This document shows, piece after piece, positions 45,151 through 55,056 of a stretch of DNA of 64,000 nucleotides. Source of the stretch: Dicyema japonicum (Eukaryota > Dicyemida > Rhombozoa > Dicyemidae); the NCBI GenBank assembly GCA_011109175.1, contig RDEW01000004.1, forward strand, positions 6,913 through 70,912, in the 5' to 3' direction. Position numbers and translations under genes: made by a program. The notes under the pieces are model-generated. The model was not told the DNA's origin. It saw nothing but the letters and a program-made list of their open reading frames with translations, and did no database searches. Positions within the stretch are counted from its first letter, which is position 1. Every line of letters starts with the position of its first letter.

Positions 45151-45821
45151 AGATGAATTCAGTCGAGTTATCAAAAAACTAATTGAAAAAAATAAGAGAT
45201 ATTAAATTGATATAGAAACTGTTCAGTCGACAGACAAAAATGAAAAGTATCGCGAAATTCTGGGCGAAACGACGAAAAGGCAATGTCGTGTAAAATTTTT
45301 ATTTTAAGACGAAAGGACATATTTTCTTAAAAATAGCAAAAATCAAAAGAAAGGTGAAATAATAAAACAGAAAATCCTATCGACACAAGATCTTAGTGAC
45401 GAATGACCGTCATGTTGGATGTTCTAAATTTTAACATAAAACTGGCAGTTCCGTGGTTCAATGGGGGAGAAATTCTTAGAGTTATGGCAGAATTCAGTTA
45501 GTGACTTTAATGGTTTCCATAGGATGAATTGTATTTCAATAAGAAACTGCCGATAAATCTATTAAATCGATTGGGAAGCTAACTTGAGGCTATCCATTAT
45601 TGCCCACAGTCACTTTAGGAAACCAGGGTGTAACAGAAAAGTAGCAGCCATAAGGGGAATGTTTTAAGAGATCATCAAAACGTATCTTATATGGGCAGAG
45701 CATACCAAGAGGAGAGTCTCTTGTTGTGGTCTAGCAAGAAGGATGAGGGCAACAAACTTGGAGGATATTACAGACAATGAATTAAAGGAAAATTTACTAA
45801 GAAAACGTTAAAGGAGTTAAA
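45151..45821. other. GTPase downstream region
   Basis: A-rich to 45450. A decayed plus-strand frame near 45680-45810 (ARRMRATNLEDITDNELKE) may be LINE-derived. No firm feature. Confidence 0.3.
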
Positions 45822-46462
45822 TCAGCTTTTAAATAACTTTTTGAATAAATATAGGAGATTTTTCGATTTAGTGTCGAATATCATATTATTGGACATATTC
45901 TTGGAGGGCTGGGAGGCCTTCCTCAAAATATAATTTTTGGATCTTTGGTTTTTTAAATCAAAATATATTTTGAGAATCTTCGAGAAAAACATCTTCACTG
46001 AGTCACTGTCCATGGTAGAGAAAATATAGGTGGTAAAGGGGAGCTTGGAGTCCTTTTCAATAGAGATTTCACTAGTGACCGGGTCCATAACATTCGCCAC
46101 AAATGCTATGAACGGTAAAAACTTTTGTCGCAGGTCCTCGATCTGCTTCAATATATCCATCGCCTTTTTGTGAGAGACTCTGTCTCCCTTCTTATAGACT
46201 ATAATTATGATATCAGCCTCCATGATTGACAGTTTCATCATAGCTGTGCTGGAAAATGCACCACATGTGTCCACCATCTTGAATGATGTGTCGCATTTGT
46301 TGTCGATGCTTACTCCATAGATGTCCCCAACTGTTGGAATATAAGTCACCACTTTCGCCCCCACAAATAATTTGAAATTAGCGATGTTTTTCCCACCATT
46401 TTGTACCCCATCACATAAATTTTAAAGCTGTAGAATCTATTGGCCAACCTGTTGTCGCTCAT
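45822..46462 (-). CDS. Ras-like small GTPase, atypical
   Basis: Member of the Ras superfamily by motif order. G1 GYKMVGKT fits GxxxxGK(S/T); YIPTVGDIYG supplies the switch I Thr. G3 is DTCGAF, so the catalytic Gln expected after the Gly is Ala. G4 may be ANVMD, where NKxD has lost Lys. Ile/Val-rich strands (ADIIIIVYKKGDR) complete the fold. The C-terminus LFKKLFKS is basic and has no CAAX box, so prenylation is not expected. Loss of the Gln suggests slow or absent intrinsic hydrolysis, as in RERG- or Rem-like relatives (inference). A 21-bp GT...AG stretch (46428-46448) may be an intron; it is in frame either way. Between G1 and switch I the frame breaks at a run of five C (46358-46362): one more base would join SLISNYL to GAKVVTYIP. 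The start is the ATG shortly before G1. Confidence 0.75.
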
Positions 46463-46619
46463 TCCATTAAAACACAGTCTATGAGACGTGTCTATCTATT
46501 TAGCACGATTCTATTTTTGAAAGAAGCGCACAATAAAAGTGTCCCAAAATATCCTATTGATTTCGATATTATTAGATTTATTTAACTGTTTTATTATTAA
46601 CAATTAATTTGGAATCGGA
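46463..46619. promoter_or_regulatory. Region upstream of the GTPase gene
   Basis: About 160 bp separate the GTPase start from an RLE LINE tail. It is the only candidate promoter space; no specific element can be assigned. Confidence 0.2.
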
Positions 46620-46862
46620 GACCGCTTTCGTTTTTTACCTGAGGCAATCGAACCATCGGGAAGTATCACAGCCTCGTTCCTGATGGAAATAGTGGGGAAA
46701 TTGGCCCATCGTAAGAAAGACGTGCAGGAAACGGTCTGGCTAAGGCAACGAATGGCGATTGCAGTTGTCCGCGAAAGCGCCGTAATGTCAGCAACCGCAC
46801 TACCATAACTGCATTTTCCCCCTTTTGTTTTAATTATTTAATTGATTAATAAATAATTTAAT
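46620..46862 (+). mobile_element. RLE-type LINE, 3' terminus
   Basis: IEPSGSITASFLMEIVGKLA and then VWLRQRMAIAVVRESAVMSA form the family C-terminus (ESLGP.GPMTAEFLRELG...RQRI..AV.RGNA), followed by an AT-rich tail with TTAATAAATAATTTAATT. Confidence 0.75.
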
Positions 46863-46894
46863 TCAAAAAAATTTTATTTTATAAAAAAAATTAA

Positions 46895-47250
46895 AAATTT
46901 GAATTGGAAATATGCCTCGTAGCCAACTCCGTTCGAGGAACTTGTGAGGAGTACGGGAGCCCATTTGAAACCTCCAAATTTCCGAAATTAAAAATTGGGG
47001 AAACATCTTGGAATAAAAGAAATTTACCAGATTTCTTCGATAATTTGAATTATTATCGACCATTTGGCCGCAATAATATATTTAATTGTGATGAAACATC
47101 TTTATATATCAAAAAATTCCAAACAAAATCTTTTGTCGAAAATGCCGATAAATGCTTCGGAACGAAACAATGTAAGGAGAAAGTGCTCTATACAATGGAA
47201 TTCCTACACAAACTGAAGGAATTAGTGATCCTGAAATTATAATCGAGAAA
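46895..47250 (+). mobile_element. pogo/Tigger-type transposase, DDE fragment
   Basis: The plus frame has SWNKRNLPDFFDNLNYYRPF and NIFNCDETSLYIKKFQTKS followed by KCFGTKQCKEKVLYTM, the DETGLFYK.LP.KT...C.GGK..K.R motif with the first catalytic Asp. The downstream DDE residues are lost after a stop. Confidence 0.75.
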
Positions 47251-47479
47251 TTCGAGAATCTAAAAAAAAGCTTGAAGAAATGATATACAATGCATCACCC
47301 TCTGCACTTGATGACTAATACGACTTAGACTTAAATTGGGGAAAGTTTTAAAAGAAGGAAGAAACCATAAAATAACTGATTATTTTCTTAAACAATTATA
47401 AGGACTTTGTTTTCTCATAAAGCACAGGCAAATGACGCGGAGGCTAAACGTATCGAATCGTCTAGTCACGTGTCACTTA

Positions 47480-47625
47480 TTACAATCAAGAAAAAAAATC
47501 TTATACAATCAAATAAAAACTTTCCGCGTTAAAAATTGTCAGAGTGCAATGGAAACATTGCAGAAGCATCTAGACAACTTGGTATAGACTGTAGGTGTCT
47601 TCGAAGTTGGCTTAAAATAATACAA
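47480..47625 (+). mobile_element. pogo/Tigger-type transposase, HTH fragment
   Basis: NGNIAEASRQLGIDCRCLRS and WLK follow the N-terminal helix-turn-helix pattern of pogo/CENP-B-like transposases (GN...AAR.FGV....VR.W). Since the HTH should precede the DDE domain, this is a second copy or a rearrangement. Confidence 0.55.
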
Positions 47626-48234
47626 ATTTGTCAAATTCATCAACCGTCTCACGTAAATTAGGAACTTTTGGAAGAAAAGCGTTTTTTTCCTGAAATTGAA
47701 AAAAAATGTTCGAATGGACCTTTCGAGTGAAAAAATCGGTGGCTAACAAGAACTTCACAGCCAAGAACGGACGCTCCCAGAGATTCGACAGGTACATTTG
47801 GTTCTGTGCAGAATCCGTAGGTTCCCAATACCGTAATGTAAAATATATAGGTTAAAAAATAGTTGAATACATAAACCACCTCTTACTTAAAGCAAAGAGT
47901 TTGAAGTCAAAATATTAATAAAATATGTTACCCTACAAAATTGTGGATACTCAAACCTGCTAATTCTCTATTCAAACTACTCGTTAAGGAAATGGGGCTT
48001 GTTAGGTCGTAATTTATCGTTTTAATGACTTTATGGTAGGAAAATGTAGTTGTAATGTTCACTGTAATGAAAGTGAAGAATATTTATTCGAGAACTAAAA
48101 TTGATTTGATACAAGTTTGGGGTTCCTATAAAATTACCCCCAAATGCATCAATTATCGAGTGATTTAGCCACTTCCATTTATTTTGTACGACAGTGACAT
48201 CTCGTGTACATGAAACTAATGGAAAAATGGTCAT
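47612..48234 (-). CDS. Possible split gene, unrecognised (partial model)
   Basis: Minus-strand open stretches KWKWLNHSIIDAFGGNF (near 48170) and RYWEPTDSAQNQMYLSNLW, ERPFLAVKFLLATDFFTRK, then VPNLRETVDEFDKFVLF plus a stop, look protein-like. A 30-bp GTCCAT...TTTCAG segment (about 47690-47720) is a clean in-frame candidate intron. I could not connect the two parts or name a family. Confidence 0.3.
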
Positions 48235-49080
48235 TGATCTTAGGAAATTGATGACTTTGATGACGAATTCTGACTAACCTTTGGACAAATTATTTTCCAC
48301 AGCATCATAGGTGATGATGATTAGCCAATAGATTTTCAAACTTTGAGATTGCTAAGTGGACGATGTCTCCCAAAGAATTGAAGTTATAAAATTATCAATA
48401 ACCATTGATCATCATATTTGGGGGAGTAAATGTCTGCTTTATTACGTTTGCCCCCAAACATTAATAGAAGCATAGACTTTTAACTCGGGAAGTTTGTGTC
48501 CACCTGGCGTGCCTCCCACTCACCAACAGGTTTATAAGCCTATATGAACGATCGGGTTTGTCAATTCCCTTTCTGTCCACTAGACGACCAAAAGGCAGGA
48601 CATCTCTTCTCTCTTCTTATTCCGCCTTGTGTAAATATACTTGACGAATTTCTGGTATCATCAACTTTTGGTGGTTACCTTCCTGTTTGTCATCGATTTC
48701 CTTCACTTGAAAGTACAGAAGGGTTAATTTTATTTGTTTAAAGGTCAAGAATCAACATTAAATTAAGGACAAGAAAATCCCGTTCACTTAAGTGATCACC
48801 TCATCTTTGCTTGTTGTTCCTCATGTGATCACACAGACTTTGTAGCTCGCGCGTTCACGTGAAATGATCCGCACCTCATTCTCCCCCTAAGCCTCAAAGA
48901 ATGTAGGGTCTACCAAAGAAAACTTCTTAAGATTCCAATTAGTGAGTATTGGAAAGCTTTGATTTTTTAAGTGTGTTTTGCGAGGTTTGTACCCAAAGCG
49001 GTACAACTGTAGCCGATGATTGGCTCAATGTGCTGAGTATATAGGAGTCTAACGGTTGCTCAAACTGGATAGCAGAAAAT
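48235..49080. other. Spacer, nothing recognised
   Basis: A plus-strand frame at 48544-48741 (NDRVCQFPFCPLDDQKAG) is unplaced. Inverted TTTGGGGG / CCCCCAAA boxes near 48418 and 48451 are too short to define an element. Confidence 0.3.
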
Positions 49081-49190
49081 GGGAATAAGATGAACCACGG
49101 AGGAAGACTAATAAGCTTAAGTCCTTAATTGGAGACAATGAGGAGCTTGTTCGAAGAAAGATCCTTGCTACAGCTCACTAAACAAATTAA
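49081..49190 (+). mobile_element. RTE-like LINE, short fragment
   Basis: KLKSLIGDNEELVRRKILAT matches KLGSLLGDAEDICRRKMLAT of the near-intact RTE copy, so a piece of the post-RT domain is here on the plus strand. Confidence 0.65.
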
Positions 49191-50525
49191 CCACTCCTAT
49201 TGTATATTTCGTCAATGTCGGCGATTTCCAGGGCTGAAGAACTCAGGATAAACTCTTTCCAGGCCATTCCTTGAACTGAATTGTCCGAAGAGAATCAACA
49301 AAAAAACTCTACAATGTTTGATCTACTGGTTCTTTGAGCGATTACTGATATATTGTGGGGGCTTTTCGAAGACATACTAAGAATGGAAATTGATACATCC
49401 TCTAACATTCGATGGGGGAATACTCTACTGAGCAGAGATGTCAAACTCATCTTGCTTCGAGGGCCGAATTTATAATGGTCTTTTGAAGAAGAGTGCCTTA
49501 ACAGCAGCACGAGCTCCTCCTTCTGACGTTAAAGTCTATGAGGTTCAAATGACAGACCCCATTTTCTCATGTTGAAGTCTTCTTTTTCCCCTCAATTCAA
49601 CGTTCCACTTAAAAAACATGTTTTTGTTTGAGTTTTGGAAATACTCTGTGCAGTGTGGACAAGCAAAGTAGGTCAGAACTAAGAGCGAAAGTCCCCAAGT
49701 TCGGATAGGTAGAAATTTAATTTTCATAAAATAGTGTTAAATTACATTTTAGAGATCAAATCGATGTACGAAAACGGTATCCATGAAATTATACTGATTT
49801 GGTCAAAATAACCTTGATGGCAAAATCATCAACATTAATTTTACGTTTAATAACCTTTAAAGAACCTTAAAATATGGCCGTTTTCTTAAATTTGATTTTC
49901 TGGATCGTTTGTCGTGAATAGGAAAAGGATAGGAGAAACTGACATATAAACGCGCCACTACCAGTGATCGATCTCGAGATCTAACCGACGATGTGGGTAT
50001 ACGAGATTTATTTGCATGATGAAATCACCATCTCAATATGATTTTCCAACATTGCAAGCATTTTTGCTTATTTCATAGCTTGCAGTAGTTGATTATTATT
50101 AACCCCAGACTTACCATTGTAAGCCCAGCACAAAGTCATAACTAACCCAAGGAAGAAACCAAAGGGAGAACATCTGCTTGTGCCGACCAAATCCATCTTC
50201 TAATATTTCATTACAGGCTTCCGCTTTCGAAGTGAGGTGGAGAAGTAGGTCCGCACTCTTCCATTTTTGTCCCACGTCCTACCGTCGCGGACATCACATC
50301 ATTCTTTAGCGGAATAGTTTTCATAATGCAATCTTCATTAGAGGGTTTGGTCAGGGAGAACAGTAGGAAGATCCCTTTTAACAAGTGTGTCGTGCCAGAA
50401 GGACTCGTCGCCTTACGGGTGGGATCTGTTTGACAAGAATTGACCTTCACTAAAAAACTCAGTCTTTCTGAACCCACGACCTTCAGATCCGATGTCATCA
50501 GACGTTAACGTTCAGCCAGAAGGCA

Positions 50526-50672
50526 TGCAGTAACTGATGGAGTACTTCGATTATATTTTTTTGTAAAATGAGTATGTAGCGCAGTTAAATTTTTTGCAAT
50601 TCATTTAGCTTTGAAACACGAATTTTACCTTCTTGGTTAATAAGCAACTTAATACCTTCGAAATAATTGTAT
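50526..50672. repeat. Dispersed repeat, copy 2
   Basis: Matches 23998-24150 from GTAACTGATGGAGTACTTCG to CTTCGAAATAATTGTATGAT. It precedes the RLE LINE piece below without an obvious gap and may be part of that element's upstream sequence. Confidence 0.6.
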
Positions 50673-51090
50673 GATGGGTAATGCCTTTTTAGGTTTATTC
50701 TTTCGGTATAGCAATAAACTGGTTACATATCAAACAATGTATTTTTCCATCAACCGATTCTCAAGCACGAATCTTTTCAAATCAGTTCAGATACCTGGAG
50801 TAGCTGCCTCAACCGCGGAAAATTTAAAAATCAAGAAATATTCGTGCCTCGGGGACCGCTACCGATTTATTCCTGTTGCGGTCGAGTCATCGGGACCGTT
50901 GGTCCAATGACGGCTGAGTTCTTGCGAGAACTCGGAGGATGCTTGTCAGAAAGAAAATGGATCAACGAGAAGGGTTATGGCTGAGACAAAAGATTGGAAT
51001 GGCCATACTCCGAGAAAAACTCGTTCTCGATCCACGCACGCATCAACTAACATTTGTTTTTTTGTTAAATAATTGTCATTAAAAAATAGA
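50673..51090 (+). mobile_element. RLE-type LINE, C-terminus and 3'UTR
   Basis: TNLFKSVQIPGVAAST, AENLKIKKYSCLGDRYRF, IPVAVESSGP and, after a frameshift, MTAEFLRELG continue into the 3'UTR shared with the left-edge copy. This is the longest C-terminal stretch of the family in the window. Confidence 0.75.
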
Positions 51091-51229
51091 AAATAAATAT
51101 ATTTTATTTTCATTAAATGTAAAAAATAACAAAATTATTTTTTGTGTTTTATAGTCATTAAATCGGGTTGCATTTATGCTTGTCGAGGGCAGCATGTTTG
51201 ACACCCCTGTTATTGAGAGTCATGTAAAG

Positions 51230-51660
51230 AGTGTAGTATACGATTCTTCTGCACTTGCAGTCATTAGATTGAATTTGTGTCCAACAGGTCCCTTCAATTG
51301 TTCAGTGCCCATTTGACACATCTGAGCGGAATTATTATGTCATCTGAATATGATAGTATTAGTGGTTTGTCGTCGGACTTTCCCGGTAGGTCGAATAAAA
51401 ACAAATTACATAGGGGTGGTGACGAGAGGATTCACGTGGCAGTTTGTAGGAATTTTGAGACGGACTTGAAAGTTATTGACACGACTTTTCTTCTCCGTCC
51501 ACTGACAAAGTTCTCAACCACTCTTTAATTTACTTGGAATATCTGAACATCTTCCCAAGTCCTCTGGATTGAGTCGAAACCATTTTGTATGTGAATAGAG
51601 CCTACTATGGTGTTTTCAATGCCCGGAATGAAGATTTTTGTGATGAACAAAGGTGGGGTA
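51230..51660 (-). mobile_element. Jockey-like LINE, RT catalytic fragment
   Basis: The minus strand near 51400-51320 reads LPGKSDDKPLILSYSDDIII (YADD changed to YSDD), parallel to DDFILSYADDLLIGSRD in the long copy. It is decayed on both sides. Confidence 0.55.
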
Positions 51661-51970
51661 TAAGTCTGTTTATTAGTTAAGCAACCCCGACCTCACTAAC
51701 TTGTAGGAGACCAGTAGCTATTATGTACGACAAAGCGACTCCCATAGATTGGTCATTCTTGGCAATGTAGAAGAGCAGTTTAGTAATTCAGGACATTCAA
51801 AAAGGTTATTTCCTGTCGTAGTTGGAAGTATGTCCCTCGTTACTCCTATGTCGAAGTCCTTCGAGCAAGGGCGATAAGAAGAACCAGGATCACCTAATTA
51901 GTTCGGTTACTATTGCCTTCTTTCTCGGTATTTCCTAGGATTATATAAAAATTGTCAAAAAATTAAAAAA
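51661..51970 (+). repeat. LINE 3' end fragments
   Basis: TTAGTTAAGCAACCCCGACC through TAACTTGTAGGAGACCAG recurs near 59403-59455. Then ARAIRRTRIT-like coding precedes GGATCACCTAATTAGTTCGG, the usual LINE 3' block. Confidence 0.5.
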
Positions 51971-52070
51971 CTTAAATTTAATTTTTGCGTTATTTTTTAT
52001 TTTATTATTTATTTAAAAATAAAATTTATTTTTAAAAGTTGTCACGTGTTTCTTCTGTTTGATTTCAATT

Positions 52071-52372
52071 ATGCCTCAAAAGCCAATCAAGAAACTTGAT
52101 GCATATATGAAGAAACTGATTAACAAAAAAGAAAAGAAAGCTCCCAACCAAAATAAACAAAGAGGTCGTATATTTCTAATAATCTTTCAGGCAAAGGAAA
52201 ACAGAGTGGGAGATTTGTACACACTCAAAAGATAAAGGTTATCAAGAAGGTTTTATTTCATTTTATGTCCTTTTAGAAGCATGAAGCTAATATGAGGAAG
52301 ACTGTGGAAAACGAGTTAAGGGCAACAGTTAACAAGCACGATTCTCGTTCATTCCTTACAAAAAATAATTAA
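52071..52372 (+). CDS. Small basic protein, UPF0390/LYDG10-like
   Basis: Three exons (52071-52164, 52191-52249, 52277-52372) encode 82 residues, split by introns of 26 and 27 bp (GTCGTA...TTTCAG; GTTTTA...TTTTAG). The protein is lysine-rich: KKLINKKEKKAPNQNK, then GKGKQSGRFVHTQKIKVIKK and HEANMRKTVENELRATVNK. The order 'GR.I..KK...V.......IRK.IE.E' resembles UPF0390 proteins (human LYDG10/C19orf53, about 99 residues), which are proposed nucleolar basic proteins. The match is from memory and short. The splice model is strong because all three exons are in different frames or separated by stops. The start is the only ATG before the first donor. Confidence 0.6.
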
Positions 52373-52699
52373 ATGTATTTTAAATTATTGTTATTTTTAA
52401 AAATACTGAGTTAAGCTTACGAATTTTGTATTAAAATCATTGAGTCTATATAGGAATCCCCATATTGAAGTAACAGTAGGGAAGTTCGAATGGTTCTTTT
52501 CTGTGTATAATCGACGGGACAACAGGTGAAGCAAACTAAATTCACAGCAGGTTAATTTTTCGGAGAGGCAATTTCATGGAGTAGTGAGATGGATCATGTG
52601 ATAAGTTCGGAAATCATTAGAAGCTGGAACCACCTTGCATTGTGAACTAATCCTTCAAGTATTCTCAGTCTGCACAGCAATGGAAACACAGTCAACACA
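52373..52699. other. Spacer, nothing recognised
   Basis: AT-rich downstream of the small basic protein gene. No coding, repeat or RNA signal that I can support. Confidence 0.35.
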
Positions 52700-52990
52700 C
52701 TAGTCAGCAGTCAAATTACTTTTTAATATCGTAGCTCGTAGTAAGCCTTTGATTTCCTGAGTTATTCTAACGCAATTCCGAACACTCTCCGTTTTAAAAC
52801 TACCTCTGCTTGCATTGATATGCCAAAACTGCTGATACATCCAATGATATGTGCACCTTTGGACCCTGTGGCTATGACACTACACCTTGTTCCGACGAGA
52901 TCTCCCATCTGATCGAGTAGTATGGATATTGAGATTGCTTTCATCCACTAACAGAATAGGTGTATTGCTTGACTGCCAAAAGAGTAGATG
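52700..52990 (-). mobile_element. Tc1/IS630-like transposase fragment
   Basis: LLVDESNLNIHTTRSDGRSR, then a frame change and ATGSKGAHIIGCISSFGIS, follow the DDE_3 pattern (.iDE.......RT.GRS..G, G....I.aisS.G) with the second catalytic Asp present. Terminal repeats were not seen. Confidence 0.6.
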
Positions 52991-53499
52991 CTGTGTAAGT
53001 TCTTATATTTCTCCTTATTATCTGGACAATTGACCTTTTCAGATTCATGTCTTCTATTTTAGGGTATGCATTCGAGGATGGCTAGCCACTGATGATTTAC
53101 ATCAGTATATCAAATTTTTCTTTTAGCAGCTTTAACATTTGCTTCAAGTTACGAAAGGATTCAGCTCAATTTGTTAAATCATAAAATCCACGTGTTTTCT
53201 AATTAACTTATGCGCTTTCCTATCGTCCTTATTTCCTTGTGAAACCCAAAGCTTGATATTTCAATTCAACTGCAAGATCCCTCTAATCTCTACGGGCTTC
53301 ATATACAGCCAGGAGCTTTATTTTTAGCATTATTGCTCAACGTGAGTATAAATTAGTGCTACCGTAAACACGTGGAAATACGCAACTTGCAGGACAGTAC
53401 AGGACAGTCTGGGAACGTTCGTATGTAAGGGCGAGCGTAAAGTTTAAGTTTATGGACGTTTTATGACCACGTAGAAATCTTTTCCAAAATATTCGCAAA
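52991..53499. other. Spacer, nothing recognised
   Basis: No frame or repeat can be supported; it may include flanks of the Tc1-like copy. Confidence 0.35.
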
Positions 53500-54110
53500 A
53501 TCCTGTTTCTATGAACATATCGAAAATTCTGTAATTGGGTTCACCAACTCTGGTTTGTCATGTTTTAATATCAGGTCCTGCGAATCTTCCTTATTAAAGT
53601 TTGTGATTGCTTTCTTAGTTTCTTCAACAGTGATTGGCCTTTCTAGTGCAAAGTTGGTATTTCTTTTAGTTCTCCAAAGGTCAGACCATTTTTATTGAAT
53701 TGATTGTAGAAATGTCCGGATGTCAGTTCAATTTTTCTGTTCGGGACTGTTTTGCCATCGTTGTCATGATGTCATTTCGTATTTTTCCGTAGATTGTATT
53801 GAACATTTTAGTACCATTTTTTAATATTTTTCGACTTCTTCGAAGACTTTGACTTTCCTCTCAATCGTTGTGGCTTTTTAGCATCTTTATTTTTTAAATA
53901 AGGTTTCTTTCCGTTTTCAGTGCTCTTACCTTGTCCAAAGTTTTAGAGTTCCCAATCATTCAGCGTAGATTTTTTTAGAGGATAGTTGCTGGTTCGGCAT
54001 CTTTTATTTTTTGCAGGCTCTTAGCACTCCGTTTGCGGTCATTTTTGTTGCTTTGAATGTTTCGTCATAAAAGCTTCTAGCTCCTTTGACACGGTCAATA
54101 GGCTTAAACT
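53500..54110 (-). mobile_element. RTE-like LINE, linker before RT
   Basis: In changing frames the minus strand reads NTIYGKIRND and RPITVEETKKAITNFNKE, corresponding to the linker and pre-RT segment RPLTNKITIKEVTDAFMHL of the near-intact copy. Heavily decayed. Confidence 0.5.
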
Positions 54111-54830
54111 AATGGAAGTACTTTTCCATGAGTCAATCCTGATAATGATCAGATATACTCTCCACTATGGAGCTCTTTGTGAGATTCGGAAAGACTTACT
54201 CAAGAAAATTTAACACAAAGGCGGGGATTCCTAAAGGAAACTCTTTTTTCCCTCAACTGATCACGATATATTTGGAAGCATCTATGAGGGAATTCGGATC
54301 GTTATATCAAGAGTAAATATTGAAGTGATTTATGCAGATGATGTCGACCTAATTTCCGAAGACAGGGCGCTCTTGGAACATTATTAGAGATTGGGAAATG
54401 TTTTCTTGCGGTAAACAGACAAAACAGAATTCACGAAAGTTAAAAAGAATAGTGAGCGCACTCTCGAAGAGTAGTGGCGATATGCAAAAAACTCAGTTCC
54501 CTTCTATTCAAAAACCTCTAATTTCAGAATGTGGCTAAACAAACTTAATCTCCAAATTAAGAAATTAGAGATTGTTCCAAGGGATTCTCCGAGGCCCACT
54601 CCTAAAATACAGAGTAAATATGTGAAAATACAGAGATATCTTGACTGGATTAGTTGCTGCAATTTGTACGAAAACGAAGTCCCCGCAAGATATCAATGAG
54701 ATAACCGATATTATTTATGCAGCATTTATGGCTTTAACTGCGAAGGTTAAGACGCAGGGTACGTGATTGGAGAACGTTGAGAAGAAAATCTCAAAGCTGT
54801 CGGCAGAACCAGATCAATTGTTTTTTTCAG
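54111..54830 (+). mobile_element. RTE-like LINE, RT fragment
   Basis: A GIPKGNSFFPQLITIYLEAS-like stretch and IEVIYADDVDLISEDRALLE (catalytic YADD intact) match GTPQGDSLSP and YADDVDFVSTDQEIL. The orientation is opposite to the flanking RTE copies, so it is a separate insertion. Confidence 0.75.
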
Positions 54831-55056
54831 ACAAACTCTCCCTATTTTGTAAAAAGGTTATTTAGATGTCCCTTGGTTATGGATATAAAAAGGGGGAGCT
54901 TGCGAGGATTGAGGCATATTAGTTAGTTAAGAGCTCTTTCGCGTGGCCCTAAAAGGGGTTCGCTTGAGCCATGTTTTGCAGCCATCCTCCTCGCCATCCT
55001 CGCCCACGCCATCTTGTTCCTGGCCCTCATTCGAACATCATCCAGATCGTCCGCTG

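Larger units (their letters stand above)
49433..51209. mobile_element. hAT element with terminal repeats, carrying nested LINE sequence
   Basis: The left end CAGAGATGTCAAACTC and the right end GTTTGACACCCCTG (inverse of CAGGGGTGTCAAAC) are the classic hAT terminus. They are flanked by the 8-mers CTACTGAG (49425-49432) and TTATTGAG (51210-51217), a target duplication with two changes. No transposase is recognisable inside. The right half is taken up by the dispersed repeat at 50526 and an RLE LINE 3' end, so the element is non-autonomous and has served as an insertion site. Confidence 0.7.

Noticed and set aside
48415-48460. Inverted TTTGGGGG / CCCCCAAA boxes as short TIRs
   Set aside because: Eight bases only, no target duplication and no coding content between them.
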